Source of the DNA: Bacteroides ovatus
GTDB lineage: Bacteria; Bacteroidota; Bacteroidia; Bacteroidales; Bacteroidaceae
Direction of reading: 5' to 3'
Length of the DNA: 64,000 nucleotides
Assembly (NCBI RefSeq): GCF_001314995.1
Contig: NZ_CP012938.1
Location: forward strand, 3,534,001 to 3,598,000
How positions within the stretch are numbered: the stretch's first letter is position 1; every line of letters starts with the position of its first letter. Made by a program: the position numbers and the translations under genes. This document shows, in pieces, positions 54,797-64,000 of the stretch. Below the pieces are notes generated by a model that was given only the letters and a program-made list of their open reading frames with translations, did not search any database and was not told where the DNA came from.

Positions 54797-55807
54797 ATGA
54801 GCGATAAAGTATATACCGTACAAGATTATAAATCAGGTCAGCCACGCTGGTGTCCGGGATGCGGTGACCACGCTTTCCTGAATTCACTGCACAAAGCCAT
54901 GGCCGAACTGGGAACAGCTCCGCACGATATTGCCGTAATTTCGGGTATCGGTTGTTCTTCCCGTCTGCCTTATTATGTAAATACCTATGGTTTCCACACC
55001 ATCCACGGACGTGCAGCCGCTATTGCAACAGGAGCTAAAGTAGCCAATCCAAATTTGACTATCTGGCAGATTTCCGGCGACGGTGACGGTCTGGCAATCG
55101 GTGGTAACCACTTCATCCACGCTTTACGCCGTAATATCGACCTGAATATGATTCTGTTGAACAACCGTATCTATGGTCTGACAAAAGGACAATATTCACC
55201 GACTTCGGAACGCGGACTTGTAACCAAGTCTTCTCCTTACGGAACCGTGGAAGATCCTTTCCGTCCCGCTGAACTGGCATTCGGCGCCCGCGGACGCTTC
55301 TTCGCACGCTGTATTGCAGTAGATGGTGCCGCTTCGGTAGAAGTATTGAAAGCAGCAGCCAACCATAAAGGTGCTTCTGTTGTAGAAGTTCTGCAAAACT
55401 GCGTGATCTTCAACGACGGAACTCACGCCAGCGTTGCCACCAAAGAAGGACGTGCCAAGAATGCTATCTATCTGGAGCATGGCAAACCGATGTTGTTCGG
55501 CGAAAACAAGGAATTCGGATTGATGCAGGAAGGCTTCGGGCTGAAAGTAGTGAAACTGGGTGAGAACGGTATCACAGAAAAAGATATCCTTATCCACGAC
55601 GCACACTGTCAGGACAATACACTGCAACTGAAACTGGCTTTGATGGAAGGTCCCGACTTCCCGATTGCGCTCGGTGTAATCCGTGATGTAGACGCTCCGA
55701 CTTACAATGATGCTGTCGTTGAACAAATCGAAGAAATCAAAGGCAAGAAGAAATATCACAATTTCCAGGAGCTGTTGATGACTAATGAGACTTGGGAAGT
55801 GAAGTAA
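54797..55807 (+). CDS. korB: 2-oxoacid:acceptor oxidoreductase beta subunit (2-oxoglutarate:ferredoxin oxidoreductase type)
   Basis: 336 residues. Thiamine-diphosphate domain: QISGDGDGLAIGGNHF with the GDG...NN signature completed by LLNNRIYGLTKGQYSPTS. Cysteines in RWCPGCGDHAF and GIGCSSR may hold an iron-sulfur cluster. Partner of the alpha subunit encoded 3 bp upstream. Feeds anaerobic carbon metabolism (the incomplete TCA branch and glutamate synthesis). A terminator follows. Confidence 0.92.
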   Translation: MSDKVYTVQDYKSGQPRWCPGCGDHAFLNSLHKAMAELGTAPHDIAVISGIGCSSRLPYYVNTYGFHTIHGRAAAIATGAKVANPNLTIWQISGDGDGLAIGGNHFIHALRRNIDLNMILLNNRIYGLTKGQYSPTSERGLVTKSSPYGTVEDPFRPAELAFGARGRFFARCIAVDGAASVEVLKAAANHKGASVVEVLQNCVIFNDGTHASVATKEGRAKNAIYLEHGKPMLFGENKEFGLMQEGFGLKVVKLGENGITEKDILIHDAHCQDNTLQLKLALMEGPDFPIALGVIRDVDAPTYNDAVVEQIEEIKGKKKYHNFQELLMTNETWEVK

Positions 55808-55829
55808 TTCACTGCTCATCAATAATATA

Positions 55830-55870
55830 AAAGCTGGAGGAAAGATAAAACAATCCCTTTCTCCAGCTTT
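55830..55870 (+). terminator. Terminator after korB
   Basis: AAAGCTGGAG / CTCCAGCTTT (55830-55839 and 55861-55870), 10 bp perfect, inner GAAAG/CTTTC pairing possible. Between two convergent operons. Confidence 0.85.
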
Positions 55871-55955
55871 CATTATAAATACACCTCAAGTTTGCTTAAA
55901 GGTCATCTTCAGTCATCCCACAGCATACTGGGCGTCACCCCACAAGCCGTGATTT

Positions 55956-56063
55956 GTTTCATGCCATGAAACCATTTGTTTCTCACCGAGAAACGAAATG
56001 TTTCAAGCAGGGAAACAAAGTGTTTCACGCCGAGAAACAAACAGTTCCAAACAGGGTTGGAAC
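55956..56063. repeat. Array of five palindromic units with an exact 22-bp period
   Basis: Units start at 55956, 55978, 56000, 56022 and 56044. The first four have the form GTTTC-N7-GAAAC followed by a 5-bp spacer (CATTT, GAAAT, AAAGT, AAACA). The N7 loops are ATGCCAT, TCACCGA, AAGCAGG and ACGCCGA. Unit five is a variant, GTTCCAA-ACAGGG-TTGGAAC. Each unit can form its own small hairpin on either strand. The array lies between the ends of korB and the mannan operon and does not code for protein. Confidence 0.85.
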
Positions 56064-56081
56064 TAAACGGTTGCAATGAAA

Positions 56082-57272
56082 TCAAAAGCGCTCCATTATC
56101 TCCATACACATACGCCCGTTATGGTAAGGACATTTCCAAAATCCGGCTTTATCATCCTCACGGTTGACAGTCCCATCAGCCGAAAGGCTCCAGTACCATT
56201 CTCCATTTGCATAATCAATTAAATACTTTTTGATGAACTCCCAACACCGGACAGCACGTGACAAAGATAGCTTGTCACCGAAATGTTGATATAGATTCAT
56301 GAATCCTACCACTGTTTCAGCTTGTACCCACCAATGCCGGTCGGCATCAATAGACGAACTGTCAGTCCGTAATTCGTAAATCATTCCTCCGTCGGAAAGA
56401 AAGCCCTCCGCAGCAGCTTCAGCCATCTCAACGATATACATTTCTATTTCGGTCAATAGTTGGCGGTCAGCAAGTACGAGTGCCGCCTCATGAATAAGCC
56501 ACGACGCTTCAATATCATGACCGTAAGATATAATATGGTAATTGCTTCGCCAGTTGTCGTCAAAGAAAAGTTGCAGATGCCTTGTGTCCATATCCATAAT
56601 CTCATCAATGAACAAACGGATAAGATTATGCAACCGGCTTTTCAGCATTTCATCCTTCCATATCCGGAAAAGATTGGTATAAGGCTCAAGAATATGCAAA
56701 TGAGTATTCATCGTTTTGCGTTCATTAGCATCCTTGTCACTGAGACGCATATCTGCTATTTCTCCCCATTCTCTGGAAAACGCTTCATAATACCCATTTT
56801 TTCCTTTGTCAAAACAATGCAATTCGATGTCATGAAAAAGGCGGACAGCATATTCCAAAGCCTCGTCGTCCGCCGTTGCCCGATGATACTCACTCAGTCC
56901 ATAAATAGCAAATCCGATAGCATAGACCTGCTTCTTTGTATCCAAAGGCTGCCCATGAGCATCTATGCTCCAATAAACTCCTCCAAATTGTGTATCATAA
57001 AAGCGGTCGATTATTTCACGTTTGGCGCGAGTGGCAATTTCCAGATATTCGGTCTTATGCAACAGGCGGTAAGCAGCAGAGAACGTCCACAGGATGCGTG
57101 CATTCATGACAGCTCCCTTCTCCGCTTCAGCAACCAAACATTCCTGCCCTGTGATGCGACCGTAAAATCCTCCATTCCCTCTATCCTGCATTTTTTCTAT
57201 CCAGTAAGGGAGAATATTAGTGGTAAGCACTTGTTGCACCTCCTCTTTCAGGCGTTCAATAGTAGTTTCCAT
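56082..57272 (-). CDS. Mannobiose/cellobiose 2-epimerase (AGE family)
   Basis: 396 residues, the usual size. (alpha/alpha)6 barrel of the N-acylglucosamine 2-epimerase family: ILPYWIEKMQDRGNGGFYGR at the start, SYGHDIEASWLIHEAA and DRHWWVQAETVVGFMN with catalytic His residues, FWKCPYHNGRMC near the end. Converts beta-1,4-mannobiose to mannosyl-glucose (and often cellobiose to glucosyl-mannose) in the cytoplasm. Next to the GH130 mannosylglucose phosphorylase and a symporter, it fits the mannan pathway described in B. fragilis (mannobiose 2-epimerase, symporter, phosphorylase). Last gene of the operon, 12 bp after the symporter. Confidence 0.93.
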   Translation of the reverse strand: METTIERLKEEVQQVLTTNILPYWIEKMQDRGNGGFYGRITGQECLVAEAEKGAVMNARILWTFSAAYRLLHKTEYLEIATRAKREIIDRFYDTQFGGVYWSIDAHGQPLDTKKQVYAIGFAIYGLSEYHRATADDEALEYAVRLFHDIELHCFDKGKNGYYEAFSREWGEIADMRLSDKDANERKTMNTHLHILEPYTNLFRIWKDEMLKSRLHNLIRLFIDEIMDMDTRHLQLFFDDNWRSNYHIISYGHDIEASWLIHEAALVLADRQLLTEIEMYIVEMAEAAAEGFLSDGGMIYELRTDSSSIDADRHWWVQAETVVGFMNLYQHFGDKLSLSRAVRCWEFIKKYLIDYANGEWYWSLSADGTVNREDDKAGFWKCPYHNGRMCMEIMERF

Positions 57273-57284
57273 AATCCTAAATGT

Positions 57285-58658
57285 TTAATGTTGGTTTCTC
57301 TTCTGTTCCAGTTCCCCGATGATTTCTTTCATTCTTCTTTCGGATAGCGGATACATGCTGATAAATAAAATACTCAATAAGGTACCTATGGCAGGCAAAA
57401 AGCTGAGAAACATCCTGATACCATTAATAGCCTGGTCATTTTGCACCACATTCGCCTGGAAACCGAAGTACCCCAACAACCAGCCAGTGACAGCGCTGCC
57501 GATTGCCCACCCGAACTTCTGGCTCATGGATGAAGAAGAAAATATCAGTCCGGTAGCCCTGTTACCCGTTTTAAGTTCGGAATAGTCTACACAATCGGCA
57601 TACATGCTCCATAAAAGAGGAAAAATACTGCCGGCACAAATACTGATAAGTATCTGGAAAATAAAAATGAGTACGAGATTCTCTTTATCGAACCAGTAGA
57701 AAACGATACTGAGCACCGTTGCAACTACCATAGCCCACATATAAGTTCTTTTCTTCCCGATACGGTTACTGACCGGAGCGGCCAAAACCACTCCGATAAT
57801 ATTAGCCGCCTGTCCAATAGCCAGGTACAGTCCGCTTAATACAAATGGGATACCTAGAAAAGTAACCGGCTCATTACTGTTTTCTACAATAAAGTACTTG
57901 AAATAATACACAGTGGCACCGTCACGAATGGAATTGAAAATCAAGGCAGCAATACCCGCTCCCAACAAAATCCACCAGGGACGGTTGTGCAACAAATCTT
58001 TCAAATCATCTTTCAGCGGGGCTTGCTTCTCCCTTATAGGTTTCACACGCTCACGGGTCAAAGCAAAACAACCGATAAAAAAGACAGTACACATGACAGC
58101 AATCACAGTTACAGCCATTTCCCAACCATATTGCTCACCATGTCCCTCGCTAAAAGCATTCACCATAGGCATGAACAGCAGCAATGCGATGAAACTGCCC
58201 AAATAGGCAAATACCATGCGGTAGACAGACAGTACATTGCGATCGTGCGGTTCGGCACTCATTACACCTAACAGAGAAGCATAAGGCACATTGATAGCAG
58301 AATAAACCATCATCATCAGTGAGTAAGTAATATAAGCATATACAATCTTCGCCGTCATGCTCCATTCGGGAGTAGTAAAAGTAAGGATTCCGATGAAGGC
58401 AAACGGAAAAGCAAGAAATAGCAGATAAGGGCGGAACTTCCCCCACCGTGAATGAGTGCGGTCGGCAATGATTCCGACAATAGGATCGAATGCCGAATCC
58501 CATACACGAGTGACGAGGAACATAGTCCCCACAACGGCTGCAGACATCCCGAATACATCCGTATAGAATATCATAAGATAAGAGCCGAACAACTTCCAGA
58601 ACATAGAGGAAGCCATGTCTCCCAAACCGTAGCCAATCTTTTCTTTTAGTTTTATCAT
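57285..58658 (-). CDS. GPH-family sugar:cation symporter (MelB-like), probable mannobiose importer
   Basis: 457 residues with 12 predicted helices. MelB-like start KEKIGYGLGDMASSMFWK, the DPIVGIIADRTHSRWGKFRP loop typical of glycoside-pentoside-hexuronide transporters, and late helices around YADCVDYSELKTGNRATGL. Imports disaccharides with Na+ or H+ across the inner membrane. Placed between GH130 and the epimerase, it probably supplies mannobiose to both. Start 30 bp after the GH130 stop. Confidence 0.92.
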   Translation of the reverse strand: MIKLKEKIGYGLGDMASSMFWKLFGSYLMIFYTDVFGMSAAVVGTMFLVTRVWDSAFDPIVGIIADRTHSRWGKFRPYLLFLAFPFAFIGILTFTTPEWSMTAKIVYAYITYSLMMMVYSAINVPYASLLGVMSAEPHDRNVLSVYRMVFAYLGSFIALLLFMPMVNAFSEGHGEQYGWEMAVTVIAVMCTVFFIGCFALTRERVKPIREKQAPLKDDLKDLLHNRPWWILLGAGIAALIFNSIRDGATVYYFKYFIVENSNEPVTFLGIPFVLSGLYLAIGQAANIIGVVLAAPVSNRIGKKRTYMWAMVVATVLSIVFYWFDKENLVLIFIFQILISICAGSIFPLLWSMYADCVDYSELKTGNRATGLIFSSSSMSQKFGWAIGSAVTGWLLGYFGFQANVVQNDQAINGIRMFLSFLPAIGTLLSILFISMYPLSERRMKEIIGELEQKRNQH

Positions 58659-58687
58659 GGTAGACCGTTATTTAAGGATGCTGTGCA

Positions 58688-59860
58688 TCAACTCATCAAT
58701 TTCAGGTTTTTCGCAATCTGGCGTTTCAGTATTTCCACAGAAGCAGATGAAGAATAACCGTCTTGCGGAGTATTCAGACAATAATCCACCAATCGGTCTA
58801 TGGTAGAAGTTGCCACATGCATACGTGTATCACTCGAAGCGTAATAAATGAATACTTTTCCGTCTTCATCTGCAATCCAGCCATTGGAAAACAGTACATT
58901 CGAAACATCTCCCACACGCTCCCCGCCTTCGGGAACCATGATTGCCCCGGCAGGAGAAGCTATCACACGCGTCGGGTCTTCAAGAGAAGTCATATACATA
59001 TAAAGAACATACCTTAACCCGGCGGCACATCCGCGAACCCCATGTGCCAGATGCAGCCACCCTTTAGGAGTCTTGATAGGATGCGGTCCTTCTCCGTTCT
59101 TCACCTCTTTGATGGTATGATAATAGCGCCGGTCAATAATCGTTTCCTCTCTTACCTCCGCATGAGTCATATCGTCCACCAATGCCCAGCCGATTCCCCC
59201 TCCGCTTCCGGCATCGATGAATCCGTCCTGCGGACGGGTGTAAAGTGCATATTTCCCATTGACGAATTCGGGATGAAGCACGACATTGCGTTGCTGGCTT
59301 CCGGTCTTCAAATCAGGCAGCCGCTCCCAGTTCACAAAATCTTTGGTACGAGCTATGGCAGCAGTGGCAGTTGCCGACGACAAGTCGCCCGCCGGCGCTG
59401 CCGGGTCATGTCTTTCCGCGCAGAAAATGCCGTACACCCAGCCGTCTTCATGCGCCGTAAGGCGCATATCATAAATATTGGTAGCCGGAATCACATCTTC
59501 GGGCATCGTAATAGGATAATCCCAAAAACGGAAATTGTCAATGCCATTAGGACTCTCGGCCACCGCAAAAAACGATTTACGGTCGGCACCTTCCACACGT
59601 ACTACCAACAGGTACTTGCCGTTCCATTTAATAGCGCCGGAATTCAATGTAGCGTTCATGCCGATACGCTCCATCAGATAAGGGTTGGATTCAGAATCCA
59701 AATCATAACGCCAGAAGACAGGAGTATGGGCAGCCGTCAGTATCGGATACTTATAACGGGTGAGAATACCGTTACCGTCTTCCAAAGGCACATTCTTGCT
59801 GGTAATCAGTTTATTGTAATCATCAAACAGAGTATTCAACTTCTCTTTAAATGTAATCAT
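58688..59860 (-). CDS. GH130 4-O-beta-mannosyl-glucose phosphorylase
   Basis: 390 residues from the Met at 59860, the length of the characterised B. fragilis enzyme; an upstream ATG at 59905 adds 15 unlikely residues and overlaps the GH36 gene. Five-bladed propeller of GH130: general acid Asp131 in ATNIYDMRL, phosphate-binding and sugar-binding segments around QQRNVVLHPEFVNGK, YTRPQDGFIDAGSGGGIG and YYHTIKEVKNGEGP. No signal peptide, so cytoplasmic. Phosphorolyses mannosyl-glucose to mannose-1-phosphate and glucose, conserving bond energy. It relies on the epimerase two genes downstream for its substrate. Confidence 0.95.
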   Translation of the reverse strand: MITFKEKLNTLFDDYNKLITSKNVPLEDGNGILTRYKYPILTAAHTPVFWRYDLDSESNPYLMERIGMNATLNSGAIKWNGKYLLVVRVEGADRKSFFAVAESPNGIDNFRFWDYPITMPEDVIPATNIYDMRLTAHEDGWVYGIFCAERHDPAAPAGDLSSATATAAIARTKDFVNWERLPDLKTGSQQRNVVLHPEFVNGKYALYTRPQDGFIDAGSGGGIGWALVDDMTHAEVREETIIDRRYYHTIKEVKNGEGPHPIKTPKGWLHLAHGVRGCAAGLRYVLYMYMTSLEDPTRVIASPAGAIMVPEGGERVGDVSNVLFSNGWIADEDGKVFIYYASSDTRMHVATSTIDRLVDYCLNTPQDGYSSSASVEILKRQIAKNLKLMS

Positions 59861-59901
59861 ATCAATCGTCAAATTAAATGTCGTTATTCTCTTATATATA
59901 T

Positions 59902-62112
59902 TCACTTAACCTCTTCCAGATAAAGTACCCGACTGGAATAATCACTCAACTTATGGTAATCCACTTTGTGATTATAAGGCATTTCCAGCCCGTTCGCCAT
60001 CAGATACGCGCCGCTGAAAGCTTTTCCTTCGTAATCCAGAGGCTGGTTGTCTATCCTGTTCAGCTCGGTCACCTTATAAATCTTATCCGGATGAAGCCCC
60101 GCCATCCTGGTACGCGGCAAATGCTGATTGCAAAAATGCTCGGTCTTCCACCAATAGAACACAGCCTTCTCTTTTTCCGGTGCAACATACATCAGCGAAG
60201 CTGCCCCCAGCCTGTCATACGGAGAAAGCAACCGGTAAATATCTCCCAACTGTACCACAGGACGAATCATTTTATAATCAGCAATAGCTTTACGGCATAG
60301 CTCTTTCTCTTCGCCTGTCATATTCTTGGGCTGTATTTCCATTCCCAAACGACCGCTCATAGCCACATCGATACGGTATTTCAAAGGAATGGTGCGGAAA
60401 GTCTGATGATTGGGCGCAGCACTGATATGTGAAGCCATAGCTATAGCCGGAAAGAAATAAGAGGCTCCCCATTGCATATAAATTCGTTGCAACGCATCCG
60501 TATTGTCACTCACCCAAAACTCATCAAAGTAAGGAAGCACTCCATAATTGGCACGCCCGCCTCCACTGGCACACGCCTGTATGGTGAGTTCCGGATATTT
60601 GGCACGTATCCGGCGGCAAACATTCTCAAATCCCCGATGATAGGCAATATACAGATGACTTTGTTCATCCTTCGGCAGATAGTCCGACCCATGATTCATA
60701 ATAGCCATGTTCGCATCCCATTTGATGTAATCTATTTCCGGATAATTGGTCATCAAAGTGTCTACAAGATTGAATATGAAATCCTGCACCTGCGGATTAC
60801 CCAAGTCAAGCACCACCTGCGTCCCTCCACGCCCCAATACCGGTTCGCGCAAGGGAGCTTTCAATATCCATTCCGGATGTTTTTCGTAAAGTTCACTAGT
60901 GGTATTGGCCATTTCCGGTTCAATCCATATACCGAACTTCACCTTATATTGGCGGGCATCGTCCACCAATTTACGGATACCACCGGGCAGCTTCCCGGTA
61001 TCCACCTTCCAGTCGCCCAATGAAGAATTGTCAGAGTTACGTTTGTATTTATCGCCAAACCACCCGTCATCCATCACAAACAGTTCACCGCCCATAGATG
61101 CGATATCTCCCATCATCTGGTTCATACCGTTCTCGTTGATATCAAAATACACTCCTTCCCAACTGTTCAGCAATATTTTACGGAGAGAATTTCCATGCGC
61201 CAGTTTGTATTTGCGCGCCCAACGATGAAAGTTACGGCTGCATCCGCTCAACCCTTCAGCACTGTAAGTCAATGCTAAAGCCGGAGTTATGAAAAGTTCT
61301 CCTTTCTTCAAGTTATAAACTGAATTTTCTTCATTTATGCCGGCATAAAACTGGTGATATTCACTATCGTCCGTATCAATGCGCAGTTTGTAGTTTCCGC
61401 CATAACAAAGAGCTGCACCAATGACATTGCCATAGTTCTCCTGAGGTTTCCCGTCAAGCGAGAACATCACCTCGGCATGTGCCGTATGTGAATTTCTCAC
61501 ACCGTCCCGGTTCTTTATCACTTTCATGCCCGGTTCAAGAGGTTCCTGCACAAGCCTTCCCTCGTTGGCCCATGAGCCATACAGACTTGATAACCATACA
61601 TCTCCCCTTCTCACAGGCAGAAAAGCCGAATCAAACTTACGTAACATAACGTTCTTTTTCTCCGCATGGGCTATCTCCGTCCAAGTCTCTATGATATCGA
61701 CATCGGAGTAGGCCTTGTAGCACACATTCACAGAAAACGGATAGACCTTGTCTTTCAGTTTAATGACAGCAGTAACTGCTCCGTCAGTGTTCTTTATTTC
61801 CGTACCAGCCACTTCCATTTGCAAAGTCATATTTCCGTCGGCATGAGTCACTGCCAGCGCCGACTCACCCGGGCAGTTCATACCATATACCGGATAAGCC
61901 CCATGTTGCATGGTAGGTGCATTATAAACTTCGCGACAGTCATTTTCAGTAAGCTTACTGCCATAATATACATACTTCAACTCTCCTCCCGCCGGAGCCG
62001 AGAGCACCAGTGAGGTACGAGGGGTTGACAAATGTATATTTTGGGCAGCCAGGTCTCCTGTTACAAACAAAAGCATAGTAAACAGGCAGATTCTAATCAG
62101 GTTCTTCATCAT
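59902..62112 (-). CDS. GH36 alpha-galactosidase
   Basis: 736 residues with a signal peptide (MLLFVTGDLAAQN), so exported to the periplasm. GH36: N-terminal beta-supersandwich, TIM barrel with FVMDDGWFGD, nucleophile Asp466 in YIKWDANM, CASGGGRANYG and acid/base Asp536 in WVSDNTDA, and a C-terminal beta domain. Removes alpha-1,6-galactosyl branches from galactomannan oligosaccharides, letting the GH26 enzymes and the epimerase route proceed. Corresponds in role to BoGal36A of the B. ovatus galactomannan locus. Starts 6 bp after the upstream GH26 stop. Confidence 0.94.
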   Translation of the reverse strand: MMKNLIRICLFTMLLFVTGDLAAQNIHLSTPRTSLVLSAPAGGELKYVYYGSKLTENDCREVYNAPTMQHGAYPVYGMNCPGESALAVTHADGNMTLQMEVAGTEIKNTDGAVTAVIKLKDKVYPFSVNVCYKAYSDVDIIETWTEIAHAEKKNVMLRKFDSAFLPVRRGDVWLSSLYGSWANEGRLVQEPLEPGMKVIKNRDGVRNSHTAHAEVMFSLDGKPQENYGNVIGAALCYGGNYKLRIDTDDSEYHQFYAGINEENSVYNLKKGELFITPALALTYSAEGLSGCSRNFHRWARKYKLAHGNSLRKILLNSWEGVYFDINENGMNQMMGDIASMGGELFVMDDGWFGDKYKRNSDNSSLGDWKVDTGKLPGGIRKLVDDARQYKVKFGIWIEPEMANTTSELYEKHPEWILKAPLREPVLGRGGTQVVLDLGNPQVQDFIFNLVDTLMTNYPEIDYIKWDANMAIMNHGSDYLPKDEQSHLYIAYHRGFENVCRRIRAKYPELTIQACASGGGRANYGVLPYFDEFWVSDNTDALQRIYMQWGASYFFPAIAMASHISAAPNHQTFRTIPLKYRIDVAMSGRLGMEIQPKNMTGEEKELCRKAIADYKMIRPVVQLGDIYRLLSPYDRLGAASLMYVAPEKEKAVFYWWKTEHFCNQHLPRTRMAGLHPDKIYKVTELNRIDNQPLDYEGKAFSGAYLMANGLEMPYNHKVDYHKLSDYSSRVLYLEEVK

Positions 62113-62118
62113 GTTTCC

Positions 62119-63219
62119 TTATTTATAGAGTTCAAAATTGTCTCCGACAAACAATATTTTCGGAGACCGACTGAATTTCACAAAATCATCGGCAGATACT
62201 TGTCCGGGATAGGGAGCATAATAATGAGTGGACTTTTCACGCGCATTACGCCAAACCAGTACATAACTGAGGGGATATTTCTCAATGACAGGCAACAGAG
62301 TCCCTGTCCACCATAAAGAATCGGGAATGCCTTCCAATCCTGTTTCGGTCAGGGCAATAGGCTTATCGTGCTTCTTGCCCGCCTCGGTCAGAATCGTCAG
62401 CATCTTGTTCAATTGCTTGATATACTGGGAACGTTCAAACTGATATACATCCGTACCGAGAACATCTATAATATCATCCCCCGGATAGCGTTCAAGATAT
62501 TCCTCAACCGTATCAGATTCCATTCCCGGAGAGTAAGCTAACAGCACATTATTCACTCCCTTCAGACGCAAACGGTCATTAGTCATCCGCCAAAGGGTCT
62601 TGTACTGTTCCGAAGAGCACAAATCCTTTCCCCACCAAAACCAGCTTCCGGTATGTTCATGCCAAGGGCGGAACACCACAGGAATGAGTACACCCTCCTT
62701 TGTCTTCAGCGAAAGCAGGAAATCGGCCACACGGTCTATCCATTCGAGCATTTTCACATGGTTCTCTCCCCCTTGCATGACAGAAGCCACTACGGTGCTA
62801 TCGGTCACATCCCATGAGTCACCGCCCGTTTTCGGATTACGTACATGCCAACTGAGCGAAATCATGCCGCCACGGGCATACTGCTCGATAATATATTCAC
62901 GAAGATGCGCAAAGGATACTTTGTCAAGATTATGTGTTCCTCCGAGTTCAATCTCGCCCAAATCGAAAGACATCACCCCCGGATAGGCACCGCAGACACT
63001 TTTAACATCGCTACGACCCTTATCTCCTTCCCAACCTATTCCGTAAGCAGTATCATCATGATGACCGAAAAGGATGCCTTTCCGTTCCGCCTGTTTCAAG
63101 TTTTGCAACAAGGCAACTGTTTCCGGAGTTTTTTCACCGGTTTCTCCACTTCCGCTACATGCAGTCGGCAAGAGGAGGCAAAATATCGCATTAATAGTCA
63201 GAATAATATATTTCATCAT
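62119..63219 (-). CDS. GH26 beta-mannanase lipoprotein
   Basis: 366 residues. Lipoprotein leader (LLPTACSGSG, lipid Cys21). GH26 barrel: GILFGHHDDTAYG, SLSWHVRNP, acid/base Glu188 in VFRPWHEHTGSWFWWG, nucleophile Glu292 in IALTETGLEG, terminal YVLVWRNAREKSTHYYAPYPG. Cleaves beta-1,4-mannosidic bonds with retention, as an endo-mannanase or mannobiose-releasing enzyme. Two GH26 genes in tandem followed by GH36 match the B. ovatus galactomannan PUL (BoMan26A and BoMan26B); which copy acts on the surface and which in the periplasm cannot be told here. Starts 17 bp after the next GH26 stop. Confidence 0.94.
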   Translation of the reverse strand: MMKYIILTINAIFCLLLPTACSGSGETGEKTPETVALLQNLKQAERKGILFGHHDDTAYGIGWEGDKGRSDVKSVCGAYPGVMSFDLGEIELGGTHNLDKVSFAHLREYIIEQYARGGMISLSWHVRNPKTGGDSWDVTDSTVVASVMQGGENHVKMLEWIDRVADFLLSLKTKEGVLIPVVFRPWHEHTGSWFWWGKDLCSSEQYKTLWRMTNDRLRLKGVNNVLLAYSPGMESDTVEEYLERYPGDDIIDVLGTDVYQFERSQYIKQLNKMLTILTEAGKKHDKPIALTETGLEGIPDSLWWTGTLLPVIEKYPLSYVLVWRNAREKSTHYYAPYPGQVSADDFVKFSRSPKILFVGDNFELYK

Positions 63220-63236
63220 AAAAGTTGAATAGTCTG

Positions 63237-64000
<764 letters not shown>

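Noticed and set aside
55956..56063. CRISPR array
   Set aside because: Units are 17-20 bp palindromes with 2-5 bp spacers; there are no 30-bp unique spacers and no cas genes nearby.
59863..59905. Longer N-terminus for the GH130 enzyme
   Set aside because: The first 15 residues are not found in the family as I know it; from the second Met the length is 390 and the general acid falls at residue 131, as in the characterised B. fragilis enzyme.

Overview
The window looks like a chromosomal segment of a gut Bacteroides, most plausibly the B. ovatus / B. xylanisolvens / B. thetaiotaomicron group. The signs are SusC/SusD pairs with a hybrid two-component regulator, Bacteroidetes-type promoters (-7 TAnnTTTG, sometimes with a TTTG box 19-21 bp upstream), many SPI/lipoprotein leaders, a fused SecDF, and a mannan operon organised like those known from B. 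ovatus and B. fragilis. The species call is inference; no database search was possible.

Layout. (1) 1-11252, plus strand: the end of a SusD gene, then three secreted ADP-ribosylglycohydrolase-fold proteins, two esterases with degenerate second halves, a DMT/GRP-type sugar permease and an Fn3 lipoprotein. Together they look like a catabolic locus, perhaps for ribose- or ADP-ribose-containing material. (2) 11333-25900: a fused endonuclease/exonuclease/phosphatase plus calcineurin-type phosphatase, then a compact PUL with SusC, SusD, a BACON/double GH16-like lipoprotein and a GH18 lipoprotein on the minus strand. A hybrid two-component regulator is divergent to it, followed by a second GH16-like secreted protein on the plus strand. 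(3) 26151-29090: peroxide defence (ahpC-ahpF) and a divergent zinc-ribbon NUDIX hydrolase. (4) 29091-40890: a repeat-bearing intergenic region, a DUF234-type ATPase behind a palindromic promoter, a 1000-residue TPR protein paired with an outer-membrane barrel, topA and a LruC-domain lipoprotein. (5) 40891-55807: mostly core genes: LtrA-like membrane protein, argS, HU, two overlapping rhomboid proteases, a membrane-anchored EEP phosphatase, an M3 peptidase, secDF, tRNA-Arg(CCT) and korAB. (6) 56082-64000, minus strand: the distal part of a beta-mannan/galactomannan PUL (two GH26 mannanases, GH36 alpha-galactosidase, GH130 mannosylglucose phosphorylase, GPH symporter, mannobiose 2-epimerase). 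It runs off the right edge.

How genes work together. In the mannan operon the GH26 enzymes cut mannan to mannobiose, GH36 strips galactose, the symporter imports mannobiose, the epimerase makes mannosyl-glucose and GH130 phosphorolyses it. In the GH18 PUL the divergent regulator probably senses a released glycan and activates both flanking transcripts. In the left locus the ADP-ribosylglycohydrolase-fold proteins and esterases are exported, and the permease would import the freed sugar; no sugar kinase is visible inside the window.

The most unusual non-coding structures are a five-unit array of hairpins with an exact 22-bp period (55956-56063), a related hairpin cluster at 29295-29376, a 24-bp perfect palindrome just downstream of the ATPase promoter (29800-29823), and a 15-bp hairpin that hides the putative ribosome-binding site of the LtrA-like gene (42081-42114).
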